The notes: generated by a model not told the origin, from the letters alone. A stretch of DNA of 64,000 bases from Echinarachnius parma (GCA_037951105.1 JBAMJV010000848.1:1-64000); one strand, 5' to 3'; counted from the first letter of the stretch, positions 54,001 to 60,399 are shown. Numbers and translations: made by a program.

Positions 54001-57000
54001 TATTATATAACTGTAATTCACTGCAAAAATTTGCACGGTCCGTATTTATCAAGTCACACACATAGAATATAAGTAGAGTATTTTCACACCTAAAAGTTAA
54101 AGCTGTGTCTAAAGTCTAATAAAAAGAGGGGCATCTAGATTCGTAGATGTATGGGTTCTCATTCAAGTTTTTATTTCCAGCCCACAATATATCAACATGT
54201 TTTAATGATCACACCTCAGATGAAAGGCTGCCCTCGTAGCTAAATTTGCAACAAAGAATTTCCTCTAGTATGAGTTGATGGAAGCTTTGGAAGTGTTCTA
54301 GAAGCTCTAGAAGTGTCTCAAACAAAAGGGACATTTTTACAACTTTTCCCTAACCTTACTAATTGGACCATAAGCTCCTGTGTTATCGCTGACAAGTAAC
54401 AACTATTTCATTTCAGCAGAGTTGACATTTTCTTTTGCTTTATATATATGCTCTTGATACGGTTTTGGCTAATTTTATATAGAAAGTCCAAATATGTATC
54501 CAGTCATTATATTTTGAACAGCCTTATAGGACATATTTTATTTCATTTTATGCAATTCATATGTAAAGTAATCATTCTTCTCTAAATGTGTATTTTCTTA
54601 TTTCATAATATAATACACATTTATTCTTTGTATTAACTCGTTCACTACGAGATTCTGAAATCCCCATAGACTTTGTACATAGCCCACCCGGTTCCCGTAA
54701 GCAATGGGTTCATGGAAGACAGCATGCTCCTTTTCTCTCTCTCTTTTTTGCCCCATTTCAGTATGTCAATACATTCACCTACTTGGAAATAAATCTCTGC
54801 ATTCTTACTAACACTGATTTCTTTGCCAAGATCCAAACTTGACATTTAACGCTTAATAAATTAGTGCAAATTTATGAAACAGATGTGACGTTTGTTAGAT
54901 GCATCAAACTGTCCATATTACGGAAGTATTCTGATGTGATGTGATTTAATAACCCATTATTGATGTCTCAGTTACAGCTAATTAAATACAACGAAGCACA
55001 CATTACACCTCATAAAATACAACTTAGCACATGTATACACAAACATGTGCACACCTGAATAGTAAATTATCACAGAAACTACTTTTTCCAACATTTTGAA
55101 AATTAGATTCTTGTAGGTGTAAAGACCTTAGTTTGCAATTTACAATAATGATTAATCCCCCCTTATTAACAATGCATGAAAATTCACCAATACAAAACAC
55201 ATGTCAACTCAATTAAGATGCATCCATGCATGCACAACCATCTGAACAAGATGTGAATATATCGTTGGATTGAGCGTGATAAGGTCGTTGAGTCAATTTT
55301 TTGCTAAAATGAGTTATGCACTGGAGTCTCTTCTGCATGATTCAAACATTTCAAATAATAATAATGTTCAATTTAGGGAACATTCCACATACATTTGAGA
55401 GAACTACACTTGTTTCTACATGGTCTATACATGCCAAACTGAACTTGTCAGACTTTGAAAATATGACAGATGTAGACATAAAAATTTATGTCGGGCAAGT
55501 ACAAATTTTCTAAATAGTCAAGTTTGGTTGTCCGATCGGGCAACTAACATTACTGTTCAACTGAGAGAAAACAAATGTAACTCCTTGTGTAACTCTCATT
55601 TAGATACAAGCAGGACATCTTCCAAGCAGCTATCGATCTTAGCATGATTAATTTGTCTTTCTTTCACATTGTTTCTTTTGGGCAAGTACATTTTCTGTTT
55701 GGGCAAGTCAAATTTGAACATTCATAATTTGACTTGCCCAAACGGGCATTTAGAACAAAAAGGTTAATGAGCAGGCTCGAGTTACTTCATTGTTTGGGCC
55801 ACTCGATTCTCTTCATATGTGAGGACTCAATTGTAATGTTACTGGCCCAACTAAGTCGCCCGGTAATATTGAGCTTTGTAGCACCACCAATCTCAATAAC
55901 TTTTTTTTTTTAACTTCTTACTTTTCCAACAACAAAACATGGTCACATGGACAAAACGCCCTTTTAGAATTATCGGGCGATCCATTTTTGGATCCTCCCG
56001 GATAGGATTTGGCGGCTCTGTACAGAGTGATCCAGCACCCATTACCCAAAGCCATTAAAAGCAATCTTGGCTAGGTATATTTTCAAAAAATCATCCACTT
56101 TTAGCTTCGTGTCTGGAACAAAAATGCATAATTTACCGTTATAAAGTGAACCCATTTATAATGTGTGACATATCAATCTACATACTGTATGAAATGGGTT
56201 TTTTTTTCTTAAATAGTAATATGACTGTAAGGTATTGAGAATTGACAAAGTCGGCCATACCACTTATGAATTTAGGTATGGCTACATTTTTCTTTCATGC
56301 TTGTAAGACTCGTATTCACAAGTTCCAATGTATTTTCCAGATAAATATCTTGATATAGATTCATTCAGACATTATATTAGCCTGTTGAACATCATTTGAC
56401 TATTTTCTGTAGATCTGGGTCATGGTAGGATTAATGTACATGTACACTGTAAGAACCTTTTGAACTGAAATGTTAAATTCACAGGTAGTGTTGCTACAGT
56501 ACACTAACAAAAAACACAGCTAACCTTAAAGTTACCCACGGATGCTTCAACCATGTAAAGCAGGGATCTACAAGGTTCTAGATTCACCCCCACAAATTAT
56601 ATTGAGGTACACAATTTCTTTTTAATGAAATAGAACCTAACCCCAAAAGTTTCTTATATCACACAAGAAGTCAATTTAGAACTCGTTTTTTTTCTTCTCA
56701 TATATGTAACTTGTAAAGTCCCCTTCAGCAACAAGGCTCAGCCAACACTAATCCCCAGTCCCTTTCCCTATGTATTTTCTCACAAAAAGCCTGTCCTATT
56801 TCTGACAGCTTATGAAACTGAGCCCAGAGCCTGGGATTTCAGAACCTCGAAGAGAGACGCATTATTTCGCCGACGGGCTCAAATTTTTTTGGGGCTTATA
56901 AGCCCGTGAAATTCCTGAATATTTATGAATTTGTCTTGGCGAGTTGTCGTTGCTAATGCAGGGGAGACTCGTCGATCGGCGCAGCGACCGGGGGAGGGCG

Positions 57001-60000
57001 TGAAATGTAACCCAGATTTTCACACTTATGGACGTGTTGATCGATGGACTTTCCGATCATCCGTGAGCGGCAGTCAACCGAAACAGAGTGGGCAAAATCA
57101 GTGTCGCCAGCCATATTACCAGGTCTCTCTCAAGCATAACATTCCCATTTTCCTGATACTTTAGATATTAAGGACATCCTTTCCGAACATGGCCCCTTCA
57201 TGATTGCAGTATTTGAGCCCGATATTTTCTTTGCAAATATTATTGCTCCTAATATTCATACGTGTACACTACTCCCTTTTCAATTATTTTTGGCATCATT
57301 TGGGGTGAAATCTTCCTTTTTTTCCAGGCTCCATTTTAACTTGGCCTAGCTCATGTCAGCCATTGCTTGTTGAGGGTTGAGTAATTTCCCTTTTTAGAAA
57401 CTTTCTAAAACCGTATAATAAAGAAATGTCTAATTTAAAAGCTAAAAAGGCTAAATTCGAAGAGTCATGAGAACAAAGCTATCATGCTGTCATTTTCTAC
57501 AGAAAAATTGTATTAGCAAATGACAGATATTCTCCCTAAATCCTAGAAACATGACTGCAATTCATTGTTTTGGATCAAACTCATAAGTTCTCAATGTCTC
57601 TTGTTTGAAAATGTGATTAACAAGGTGCAAGAAGTACTTGACACATAATCGCAAACAATAGTCTATCAAAGAAATTCCAAACATTTTTAGAAGAATAACA
57701 TAAGTTGAAACAAAAGATTATCACAACACCTGACAAACAACGCTTATTTATAACTTGTAAGAATATTCTAGTCAATTTGGAAAAAGTGATGAAACTGTTT
57801 ATATGACCCATTTATATTACCTCAATTACATTTTCTGCAAATTACTCAATTCTGCACAGTTATGAACATATCAAGGCCCTGTTTCCCAGTCAGATGTCAT
57901 AATTTCATGTTAGACGCCAAAGCTCCTCTAACTGACATCTTCGTTTCTGATTGGCTTTGTAGAAAATGTGTGATTTAACTTCATCCCGACATCAAGTTTC
58001 ATGAAACCAGGCCAACATTATAGTTCCTTTTTCGAAAGCAATAAGAATCCTTTCAAGTTTCTTTCAAACTTTCTCTCACATCTTGTCAGTAGGCAACAAC
58101 TCTCTGGGCTGGCTTCTCTGCACCCCTTTTGCCATCTTCTGGGGTTATGTAGGTGTAACATTTCTCAACCTGTCTCTCTCTCATGCAACAATTATCCCCA
58201 CATTTTGGGGGGGGGGGGGGGGTCGCAAAAGGTGGGATAACTGGGTTGCTATACCCCATCTCCTCACTTCATCTATTTGAGGGTATATACAGTCAAACCT
58301 GCTCTAGTGACCGCCTGTCTATAGAAACCACTAATCTTGACTTACTTGAATGCAGTTTACATGTAAATGAACCTGTCTATAGAGACCACTAGTCTTCATT
58401 TACTTAAATGCAGGTTACATGTATTCTGTCTATAGAGACCACCTGCTGTTAAAGACCACCTTTTCTGTCTCCCTTGGTTTGACTGCATATATGTACCCAC
58501 TTTCTGGTCTCTACATACAAACCCACTTGCCTACTTCAAGTGAAATTATTGACTTCATTGTTACTCAATGTTTTTTTTTTTAAAGCTTACCACAGATTTA
58601 AATTGATTGATTTAAATGGCAGTAACAATTCCAATCCCCCTTTTCTAATGAACCAAATTCAGACAAGCAATGTTTTTGTTTTTGTTTTTTTGTCAAGCAA
58701 GCCATTTTTCTTATAAACCTGCAAGACTAGGCAATTCCAAAATGATACTTGTATAGCTCTGCCCACTGTGTACCCCCTTAATAGCCTAGGTGTGGCATTT
58801 ATCGTTCTCTATACCCCCACTTTTGGTTATCCCCCTCTCACCAACCCCTAACTCAATCTTTTGGGGGTATATGTATGTACCCATAGTAATCCCCCCTTGA
58901 TTACCCAGCTATACCATTTCACAGCTCTAACAATAACCCTGGCAAAAGTTGGGTGGGGATCTAGGGATATAGTTCTTCTATAAAGAATAACCTTTTCTCA
59001 AACTTATTTCTCTTCACCTCTTTTGAAAATGTCCTTTCTTCTTAAAGAATGTATGTTTTTATTAACATCCCTCCATGACAGAAATGAATTTAAAATTAAG
59101 AAAAACTCCCCTTTCAACTCTTTCCAGTACTCTATTTTCCTTATACTCTCTTTTTCTTTTTTTATGACTTATCATATAACAAGCATTCATCTACTGACTT
59201 TTTTCACCAAATTTAAATTTTCTGAGAAGCTAATAATTTTATTTGATACATTAACTACTATTAAATGACATTTTAATAGAACTGCATGTACTGTGTACAT
59301 TACACCTTTACACAATCGTTAAGAAACAATTTTGAAGGAAAGTGCATTGAAAAAAAAAACAATTGTGCAATTTCAATTAGGCTTTAAATATGATAATAAA
59401 TGATTTATACAGTGAGCTGCCACATCAAACAAACAAACAACCAAAAAACTTGTACATTAAAAAAAATTGTTTTATTTGTGTGTACTTACAGAGTTTGAAG
59501 TTGCCTCATTGAGTCAAAAGTTCCATTTGACAGTGACCGGATGTTGTTGTCATATAAAGACCTGGATAAATTGGGAAGGGAAAGGAATTAAATATAAGTT
59601 AAATACATCCTCCTCACATGAAACATCTACTCACCAAGTTGTTTTTTAAAATGCCAATAGTAGGAAACATTCTTTGTATATTGATAAATTTTACCTTAAA
59701 TCTTCACTTTCAAATACACATTCACCATCAACTAATGATCACACATCACCATGAATATAGTCACCTCCACCACCATCATTTATCACTAACATAATCAATA
59801 TCACCAGTAAGTGTATATCCTCAAACATCATCATCATCAGTCACTAGCTTACATCGCTACTATTATCATTAACAAGAATACATATATGTACCACCACCAA
59901 TATCACAAAAACACCATCACCATCACCATAATCACAAACACTGACATCAACATTACCATCACCATCATTACACCATCATTACAAACACTAAATACCAACA

Positions 60001-60303
60001 TTAGTATCATCTATTACCAAACGCTGCCATGCACTGCCAACACTACCATCACCATCTCCATTATCATCACCATAACCATAACCATCACCGTCATCACCAT
60101 CACCATTACTATTATCATTATCATCACAATCAAACTTTCTAAATAAAGGAGCAACTTACAGGAGATTGAGTTTGACGAGATCTCTGAAGAGGTTGACCCT
60201 GATGCAGGTGAGTCTGTTGGCATTCAGGAGGAGCAGTTGCAGAGACGTCAGACCTCTGAATATGGCATCTGGAAGGTCTCCAATCTGGTTGCCGTACAAA
60301 GTC
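10930..60303 (-). CDS. slit: Slit guidance ligand, C-terminal 1090 residues (22 exons)
   Basis: Slit is a secreted glycoprotein that binds Robo receptors and heparan sulfate and guides axons and migrating cells. Exons (minus strand): 60160-60303, 59490-59561, 52943-53106, 50875-51025, 50207-50281, 48768-48839, 46661-46732, 41088-41159, 37661-37732, 36983-37146, 34465-34597, 33734-33802, 31622-31693, 29402-29473, 23210-23281, 14854-15017, 14280-14493, 13908-14047, 13338-13431, 12023-12765, 11444-11656, 10930-11159. Every junction has GT/AG and matching phase. The total of 3274 bases is one split-codon base plus 1091 codons. Fragment domains: end of LRR domain 2 (residues 1-126), domain 3 (127-352), domain 4 (353-546), six EGFs (about 550-790), laminin G (about 790-960), one EGF (about 970-1014), cystine knot (1016-1090). 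The 5' part is beyond the window. Confidence 0.96.
11444..11656 (-). CDS. slit: slit exon: end of laminin G and single post-LamG EGF
   Basis: It continues the laminin-G domain ([15 protein letters not shown]) and then encodes one EGF ([13 protein letters not shown] through [11 protein letters not shown]). The next exon goes straight to the knot domain, so there is one EGF here where vertebrate Slits have three; fly Slit also has one. Confidence 0.95.
12023..12765 (-). CDS. slit: slit large exon: EGF 4 end, EGF 5, EGF 6, laminin G
   Basis: At 743 bp this is by far the largest exon. In order: the end of EGF 4 ([12 protein letters not shown]), EGF 5 ([14 protein letters not shown]), a short linker without Arg or Lys ([12 protein letters not shown], 12579-12614), EGF 6 ([12 protein letters not shown]) and a laminin-G-like domain ([20 protein letters not shown] through [10 protein letters not shown]). 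Codons are strongly G/C-ending, unlike the AT-rich introns. Confidence 0.95.
13338..13431 (-). CDS. slit: slit exon: EGF 4 start
   Basis: It encodes [11 protein letters not shown] then [12 protein letters not shown], closing EGF 3 and opening EGF 4. Acceptor atttcag, donor gtcagt; begins with two bases and ends with two bases of split codons. Confidence 0.93.
13630..13905. repeat. CAT/TCA/CTC microsatellite
   Basis: About 270 bp of imperfect ATC and TCC triplets lie directly downstream of the EGF 3 exon in gene sense. Long open frames on both strands here are low-complexity artefacts. Confidence 0.9.
13908..14047 (-). CDS. slit: slit exon: end of EGF 2 and EGF 3
   Basis: It encodes [13 protein letters not shown], then EGF 3 with [14 protein letters not shown] and [10 protein letters not shown]; the DD-C start and the D/N plus aromatic pattern suggest a calcium-binding EGF. 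The donor is gtactt, a weak consensus, next to the microsatellite. Confidence 0.93.
14200..14275 (+). mobile_element. SINE fragment at slit intron edge
   Basis: GCTTAACAGGCGACTGG, then TACTCCCTAGGGAGTGG and an ATT-rich tail match the 3' half of the SINE at 3465-3712. It ends only a few bases from the splice donor of the EGF 1-2 exon. Confidence 0.5.
14280..14493 (-). CDS. slit: slit exon: EGF 1 and most of EGF 2
   Basis: It begins with the linker after LRR domain 4 ([13 protein letters not shown]). EGF 1 is [12 protein letters not shown] through [10 protein letters not shown] 2 begins [14 protein letters not shown]. Acceptor ttttgcag, donor gtgggt. Confidence 0.95.
14854..15017 (-). CDS. slit: slit exon: LRR C-terminal cap 4
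   Basis: A 164-bp cap exon, the same length and phase as the caps of domains 2 and 3. It encodes [19 protein letters not shown], then IASCADP and [11 protein letters not shown], the four-cysteine LRRCT pattern. Domain 4 mediates Slit dimerisation in the family. Confidence 0.96.
15250..15640 (-). repeat. 78-bp minisatellite encoding an EGF-like peptide repeat
   Basis: Five units start near 15251, 15329, 15407, 15485 and 15563. On the minus strand, in slit sense, four units read through as a 26-residue repeat containing [21 protein letters not shown] in one unit resembles the EGF core. The most upstream unit carries a TAG. No splice sites were confidently placed, so it is treated as an intronic minisatellite. 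Confidence 0.8.
15641..18590. other. Large slit intron segment
   Basis: No gene recognised. It contains a poly-C run at about 16150-16166, a tRNA-like SINE head at about 17385-17460 and an unbroken, less AT-rich stretch at about 16550-17060 without recognised repeats. A GGGGCCGGTTGCACAAA block near 18453 is the start of a truncated foldback-like repeat. Confidence 0.4.
17380..17470 (+). mobile_element. tRNA-like SINE head
   Basis: TATGGCTCAATAGTACCCG resembles an A box and CAGGTTCGATTCC a B box, about 35 bases apart. Acceptor-stem pairing is absent, so it is a SINE remnant and not a tRNA gene. Confidence 0.5.
18591..21799. mobile_element. 3.2-kb element studded with TAACGGAATTAC repeats
   Basis: The ends are the inverted repeat GGGCAATTCC (18591-18600) and GGAATTGCCC (21790-21799), flanked by direct ATAA (18587-18590 and 21800-21803). 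Copies of TAACGGAATTAC start at 18605, 18786, 18982, 19003, 19334, 21263 and 21429, with an inverted copy at 21249-21260. Near variants lie at about 19735, 19892, 20072, 20254 and 21786. No transposase-like frame is seen. This resembles a non-autonomous DNA transposon with many transposase- or host-protein-binding repeats; the superfamily is unknown. Confidence 0.7.
22204..22285 (+). repeat. Short foldback repeat (AACCCATTGC...AACGGGTT)
   Basis: The block from AACCCATTGCTTATTACGG to GGAAACGGGTTAAG is the reverse complement of 54634-54712. Its ends are short inverted repeats of the TTAACCCGTT type. The two give matching apparent peptides (TGTGW, YGDFRIS) only because the DNA is repeated. Confidence 0.65.
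22886..22911. repeat. 26-bp perfect palindrome around GGAGGTATACCTCC
   Basis: AACCAAGGAGGTA is followed directly by its reverse complement. A related, slightly decayed palindrome is at 39225-39260. Confidence 0.8.
23090..23209 (-). repeat. GACCACC-type repeat abutting slit splice donor
   Basis: GTGGTCTATATAG, GATGGTCTATATAG and GGTGGTCGCTAGAG on the plus strand match the reverse of the TCTATAGAGACCACC repeat at 58284-58495. The right end runs directly to the donor of the exon at 23210. Confidence 0.55.
23210..23281 (-). CDS. slit: slit exon: LRR domain 4, last repeat
   Basis: A 72-bp LRR exon encoding [18 protein letters not shown] and TSLTHL, with standard split codons at both ends. The SLHGN(D/N)IS segment matches Slit domain 4. 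The intron downstream of it (to 15018) is over 8 kb. Confidence 0.96.
23332..24086. mobile_element. MITE with TACCGTAAAA ends and poly-A/poly-T core
   Basis: The left end TACCGTAAAACTCCGTGTAT and right end ATACACGGAATTTTACGGTA are inverted repeats, with GGGGGTGCGTCTTATACAC at both sides. The interior contains long poly-A (about 23419-23450 and 23958-24005), a T run, and nested hairpins at about 23580-23640 and 23741-23790 (GGTGCTCATGAATATTC and its complement). No coding capacity. Confidence 0.75.
24087..26251. other. slit intron, no gene
   Basis: AT-rich, with ATC/AAT simple repeats at about 24195-24350. The stretch 25490-25860 is more GC-balanced and free of recognised repeats, with homeodomain-like TCTAATTAGG, an E-box CACGTG and GGATTAGACC. 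It is only a candidate conserved element. Confidence 0.4.
26252..26404. mobile_element. Foldback element bounded by poly-G and poly-C
   Basis: An 18-base G run, then TGTTGCATAAAGAGTTGCGA, is mirrored by TCGCAACTCTTTATGCAACA and a 16-base C run. Internal ATCAATCGCAACTC pairs again. The related element at about 45178-45345 shares the GTTGCA(G/T)AAAGAGTT ends. Confidence 0.8.
26405..29401. other. slit intron, no gene
   Basis: AT-rich sequence with a CT repeat near 27750-27775. Short open frames are not convincing. No repeat with clear ends was recognised. Confidence 0.4.
29402..29473 (-). CDS. slit: slit exon: LRR domain 4 repeat
   Basis: It encodes [18 protein letters not shown] and FSLRIL, matching the LRR (LSYNRLRCIPP-type) of Slit domain 4. 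Acceptor cttgtag, donor gtgagt, 72 bp. Confidence 0.96.
29474..31137. other. slit intron, no gene
   Basis: AT-rich. It contains a G run at about 30237-30250 and an AAGAAG-type purine tract at about 30447-30475. No exon or complete mobile element is seen. Confidence 0.4.
31138..31440 (+). mobile_element. tRNA-derived SINE, second family
   Basis: The tRNA-like head has A-box TAGCTCAGAGGTAAAGAGG and B-box GTGGGTTCAAGCCCC with normal spacing, but the 5' and 3' stem halves do not pair as an acceptor stem. The body contains GGCCTCGGGGCTATCAAAAT and CACCGCCCGATAATCCC. A diverged second body copy seems to follow at about 31515-31600. Confidence 0.65.
31622..31693 (-). CDS. slit: slit exon: LRR domain 4 repeat
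   Basis: It encodes [18 protein letters not shown] and TSLSTL, corresponding to the DLSNN(R/Q)I repeat. Acceptor atgacag, donor gtgagt, 72 bp. Confidence 0.96.
31880..32160. repeat. TG microsatellites
   Basis: (TG)n tracts at about 31882-31932 and 32118-32155 are separated by unique sequence. The open frames across them are artefacts. Confidence 0.85.
32882..33575. mobile_element. piggyBac-like MITE with TTAA target sites
   Basis: TTAA then AGGGTACCACCGGGCA at the left is mirrored by TGTCTGGTGGTACCCT then TTAA at the right. A TTAA duplication with AGGG-type ends is typical of piggyBac-like elements. The ~690-bp interior is CpG-richer than its surroundings (GTTCGCGCGCGTGAC) and has no transposase frame. 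Confidence 0.7.
33599..33693. repeat. Short TTAACCC foldback repeat
   Basis: TTAACCCATTCAAGAC and GTCCTGAACGGGTTAA are inverted ends about 95 bp apart. The ends resemble those at 22204-22285 and 54634-54712. Confidence 0.5.
33734..33802 (-). CDS. slit: slit exon: LRR domain 4, first repeat
   Basis: A 69-bp LRR exon, one codon shorter than the rest, as expected for the first repeat of domain 4. It encodes [16 protein letters not shown] and LKSLHTL. Acceptor tccttag, donor gtaagt. Confidence 0.95.
34465..34597 (-). CDS. slit: slit exon: LRR N-terminal cap 4
   Basis: It encodes [19 protein letters not shown], then [15 protein letters not shown] and NIPSGATEL: the four-cysteine LRRNT of domain 4 and the start of the first repeat. 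Acceptor acactag, donor gtaagt, 133 bp. Confidence 0.96.
34598..36244. other. slit intron, no gene
   Basis: No exon recognised. The open frames at about 35069-35305 and 35538-35726 have no domain-like features. Confidence 0.4.
36245..37061 (-). repeat. Tandem copies of the 3' half of slit LRRCT3 exon with donor
   Basis: Five units, spaced 178, 148, 149 and 149 bp, end in the splice-donor block TTACCTTCACATGTGAA at 36355, 36533, 36681, 36830 and 36979. The last one is the true exon. Each extra unit repeats about 80 bp of exon plus intron. In gene sense the extra copies lie downstream of the true exon. The unit at 36830 has an in-frame TAG and those at 36355 and 36533 a one-base deletion; the unit at 36681 stays open. 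Confidence 0.9.
36983..37146 (-). CDS. slit: slit exon: LRR C-terminal cap 3
   Basis: A 164-bp cap exon encoding [20 protein letters not shown], then [11 protein letters not shown] and EQFTCE. Acceptor aaacag, donor gtaagg. Decayed part-copies of this exon lie on both sides. Confidence 0.96.
37230..37436 (-). pseudogene. Two decayed copies of the 5' part of LRRCT3 exon
   Basis: About 37235-37290 repeats the acceptor and NLFGNPL start but is interrupted by a deletion. About 37375-37436 repeats [20 protein letters not shown] in frame, followed by TAA. Both lie upstream of the true exon in gene sense, in the same orientation. Confidence 0.8.
37661..37732 (-). CDS. slit: slit exon: LRR domain 3, last repeat
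   Basis: It encodes [18 protein letters not shown] and KELATL, matching the SLYDNQI(T/S) repeat of domain 3. Acceptor tcttcag, donor gtgagt, 72 bp. Confidence 0.96.
39225..39260. repeat. AACCAAGGAGGTA palindrome, second copy
   Basis: TTTAACCAAGGAGGTA, CTAG, then TATCTCCTTGATTTAA. It is the same palindrome as at 22886-22911, with two mismatches and a spacer, suggesting a tiny mobile foldback. Confidence 0.7.
40634..41040. repeat. Dispersed GCCCGA/TGGGC repeat, copy 2
   Basis: It starts ATGCTAGAAATTAACTTATT and ends near GTGCTAATTTTGAGT. CTCAATTTTAGTGGCC is repeated internally three times. It ends about 50 bp from the slit exon at 41088. Confidence 0.6.
41088..41159 (-). CDS. slit: slit exon: LRR domain 3 repeat
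   Basis: It encodes [18 protein letters not shown] and RSVRLL, matching LRSNRITC of Slit domain 3. Acceptor cacacag, donor gtaagt, 72 bp. Confidence 0.96.
42270..42490. repeat. GATG/GATT tetranucleotide microsatellite
   Basis: About 220 bp of imperfect GATT, GATG and GATA units (TTGATTGATGGATGGATG type). Confidence 0.85.
43668..44005. repeat. Dispersed GCCCGA/TGGGC repeat, copy 3
   Basis: GCACTTGCCCTATTGCCC, GGTTGCCCTTTTGGGCAAC and ACTGGCCCGAATGGGCAAA blocks are shared with copies 1 and 4. Confidence 0.6.
45178..45345. mobile_element. Foldback element related to 26252-26404
   Basis: GGGCCATGTTGCAGAAAGAG at the left is mirrored by CTCTTTCTGCAATGGGGCCC at the right. Internal GATTGTAAAGTTGCAATT and AATTGATTGCAACTTTA pair again. 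No coding capacity. Confidence 0.75.
46361..46630. repeat. Minisatellite with GATG and GCCACGCCCC motifs
   Basis: About six degenerate units of 40-57 bp: GGTTATTATGGCGATG followed by AATAGATGCCACGCCCC(C)AAA. It ends about 30 bp from the donor of the slit exon at 46661. GCCACGCCCC resembles a KLF/Sp-type site, but function is unknown. Confidence 0.8.
46661..46732 (-). CDS. slit: slit exon: LRR domain 3 repeat
   Basis: It encodes [18 protein letters not shown] and KYLRTL. Acceptor acgtgcag, donor gtgagt, 72 bp. Confidence 0.95.
47280..47500. repeat. Degenerate ~38-bp tandem repeat
   Basis: Units of the type CTATAGTCAAAGTGAATGAC followed by TA-rich sequence recur about six times with increasing divergence toward higher coordinates. 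Confidence 0.6.
48768..48839 (-). CDS. slit: slit exon: LRR domain 3 repeat
   Basis: It encodes [19 protein letters not shown] and ALLEL, matching the NKITDIEEGAFEGAS repeat of vertebrate Slit domain 3. Acceptor tgtccag, donor gtaagt, 72 bp. Confidence 0.96.
50207..50281 (-). CDS. slit: slit exon: LRR domain 3, first repeat
   Basis: At 75 bp it is one codon longer than other LRR exons, as in the first repeat of Slit domain 3. It encodes [20 protein letters not shown] and NLKIL. Acceptor cttgtag, donor gtaagt. Confidence 0.95.
50628..50860. repeat. G-rich purine tract
   Basis: A poly-G run (about 50630-50641), then GGGGGAGG and GGAAGGG-type repeats to 50860. Many GGG runs give G-quadruplex or triplex potential. 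Open frames here are low complexity. Confidence 0.85.
50657..50703 (-). pseudogene. Part-copy of LRRNT3 exon end with broken donor
   Basis: It repeats 50866-50912: ACAGTTCTGTGGTATATGTT in the true exon versus AAAGTTCTGTGGTAGAAGTT here. The donor complement cttac is changed to cttaa. It is separated from its parent by a purine tract. Confidence 0.8.
50875..51025 (-). CDS. slit: slit exon: LRR N-terminal cap 3
   Basis: It encodes [19 protein letters not shown], then [18 protein letters not shown] and [12 protein letters not shown]: linker plus the four-cysteine LRRNT of domain 3. Acceptor atttcag, donor gtaagt, 151 bp. Confidence 0.96.
51026..52613. other. slit intron, no gene
   Basis: AT-rich. 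The part at about 51510-52030 is less AT-rich and repeat-free (CTGGCTGGGCTTTTAGCTGC, then GGATGGCTTAGGCGGAC) and is a candidate conserved intronic element. Confidence 0.35.
52614..52862. mobile_element. Foldback MITE with TGTGACCGGCTATAG ends
   Basis: ATATGTGACCGGCTATAGCA and its mirror TATAGCCGGTCACATAT bound 249 bp. Pairing extends inward through CCAGCACTTGTC and GACAAGTGCAGG. The interior is AT-rich and non-coding. Confidence 0.8.
52943..53106 (-). CDS. slit: slit exon: LRR C-terminal cap 2
   Basis: A 164-bp cap exon encoding [20 protein letters not shown], then [19 protein letters not shown] and IKYKCK, the LRRCT of domain 2 (the Robo-binding domain in the family). Acceptor attag, donor gtgcgg (weak). 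Confidence 0.96.
53224..53756 (-). pseudogene. Three decayed part-copies of LRRCT2 exon
   Basis: About 53228-53293 repeats the 5' half ([20 protein letters not shown]) with flanking intron; the acceptor reads caag in place of ttag. About 53418-53450 keeps only the EYLEE-region bases. About 53690-53756 keeps PFICDCNL but is otherwise decayed. All lie upstream of the true exon, in the same orientation. Confidence 0.8.
54634..54712 (-). repeat. Short TTAACTCGTT foldback repeat
   Basis: Reverse-complement copy of 22204-22285; ends TTAACTCGTTCACTACGAG and GTAAGCAATGGGTT. Confidence 0.65.
55480..55880. repeat. Dispersed GCCCGA/TGGGC repeat, copy 4
   Basis: TCGGGCAAGTACAAATTTTC, GTCCGATCGGGCAACTAACAT and GACTTGCCCAAACGGGCA blocks match copies 1-3. 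Confidence 0.6.
57884..58015. mobile_element. Degenerate foldback MITE (GGCCCTGTTTC ends)
   Basis: AGGCCCTGTTTCCCAGTCAG and TCATGAAACCAGGCC are imperfect inverted ends. The interior includes CTGATTGGCT and ends about 130 bp apart. Confidence 0.55.
58284..58495. mobile_element. MITE of tandem TCTATAGAGACCAC units
   Basis: TATACAGTCAAACC at the left and GGTTTGACTGCATATA at the right are inverted ends. Inside, TGTCTATAGAGACCAC recurs four times. Related sequence lies at about 6375-6470 and 23090-23209. Confidence 0.7.
59490..59561 (-). CDS. slit: slit exon: LRR domain 2, last repeat
   Basis: It encodes [18 protein letters not shown] and RQLQTL, matching SLYDNK(L/I) of Slit domain 2. Acceptor tatccag, donor gtaagt, 72 bp. 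Confidence 0.96.
59700..60130. repeat. CAC/ATC microsatellite
   Basis: About 430 bp of imperfect ACC, ATC and CAT triplets between the two domain 2 exons. Open frames are artefacts. Confidence 0.85.
60160..60303 (-). CDS. slit: slit exon: LRR domain 2, two repeats
   Basis: A 144-bp exon (2 x 72) encoding [33 protein letters not shown] and [13 protein letters not shown], i.e. the LYGNKI and LLLNANKINC repeats of domain 2, which contacts Robo in the family. This is the most 5' true exon in the window. Confidence 0.96.
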
Positions 60304-60399
60304 CTGAGTACAGAGAGAAAACATAAAGGGATACAAATTTAAGATATTTCATCATTATGTGTGGGCACTGAGAAACAATAGAGTCTGCTTGGCATTAGG

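Larger units (their letters stand above)
53757..59489. other. slit intron with repeats, no gene
   Basis: No exon seen. It holds repeats listed separately (54634, 55480, 57884, 58284). The stretch 56890-57130 is CpG-richer (GTCGATCGGCGCAGCGACCG), non-repetitive and a candidate regulatory island. Confidence 0.4.

Noticed and set aside
59811..60146. Thr/Ile-rich open frame
   Set aside because: Generated by the CAC/ATC microsatellite.
10930..60303. miR-218 hairpin in a slit intron, as in vertebrate SLIT2/SLIT3
   Set aside because: I looked for the mature seed-region context (TTGTGCTTGATCTAACC or its complement) and saw no match in these introns. It could be in introns beyond 64000.
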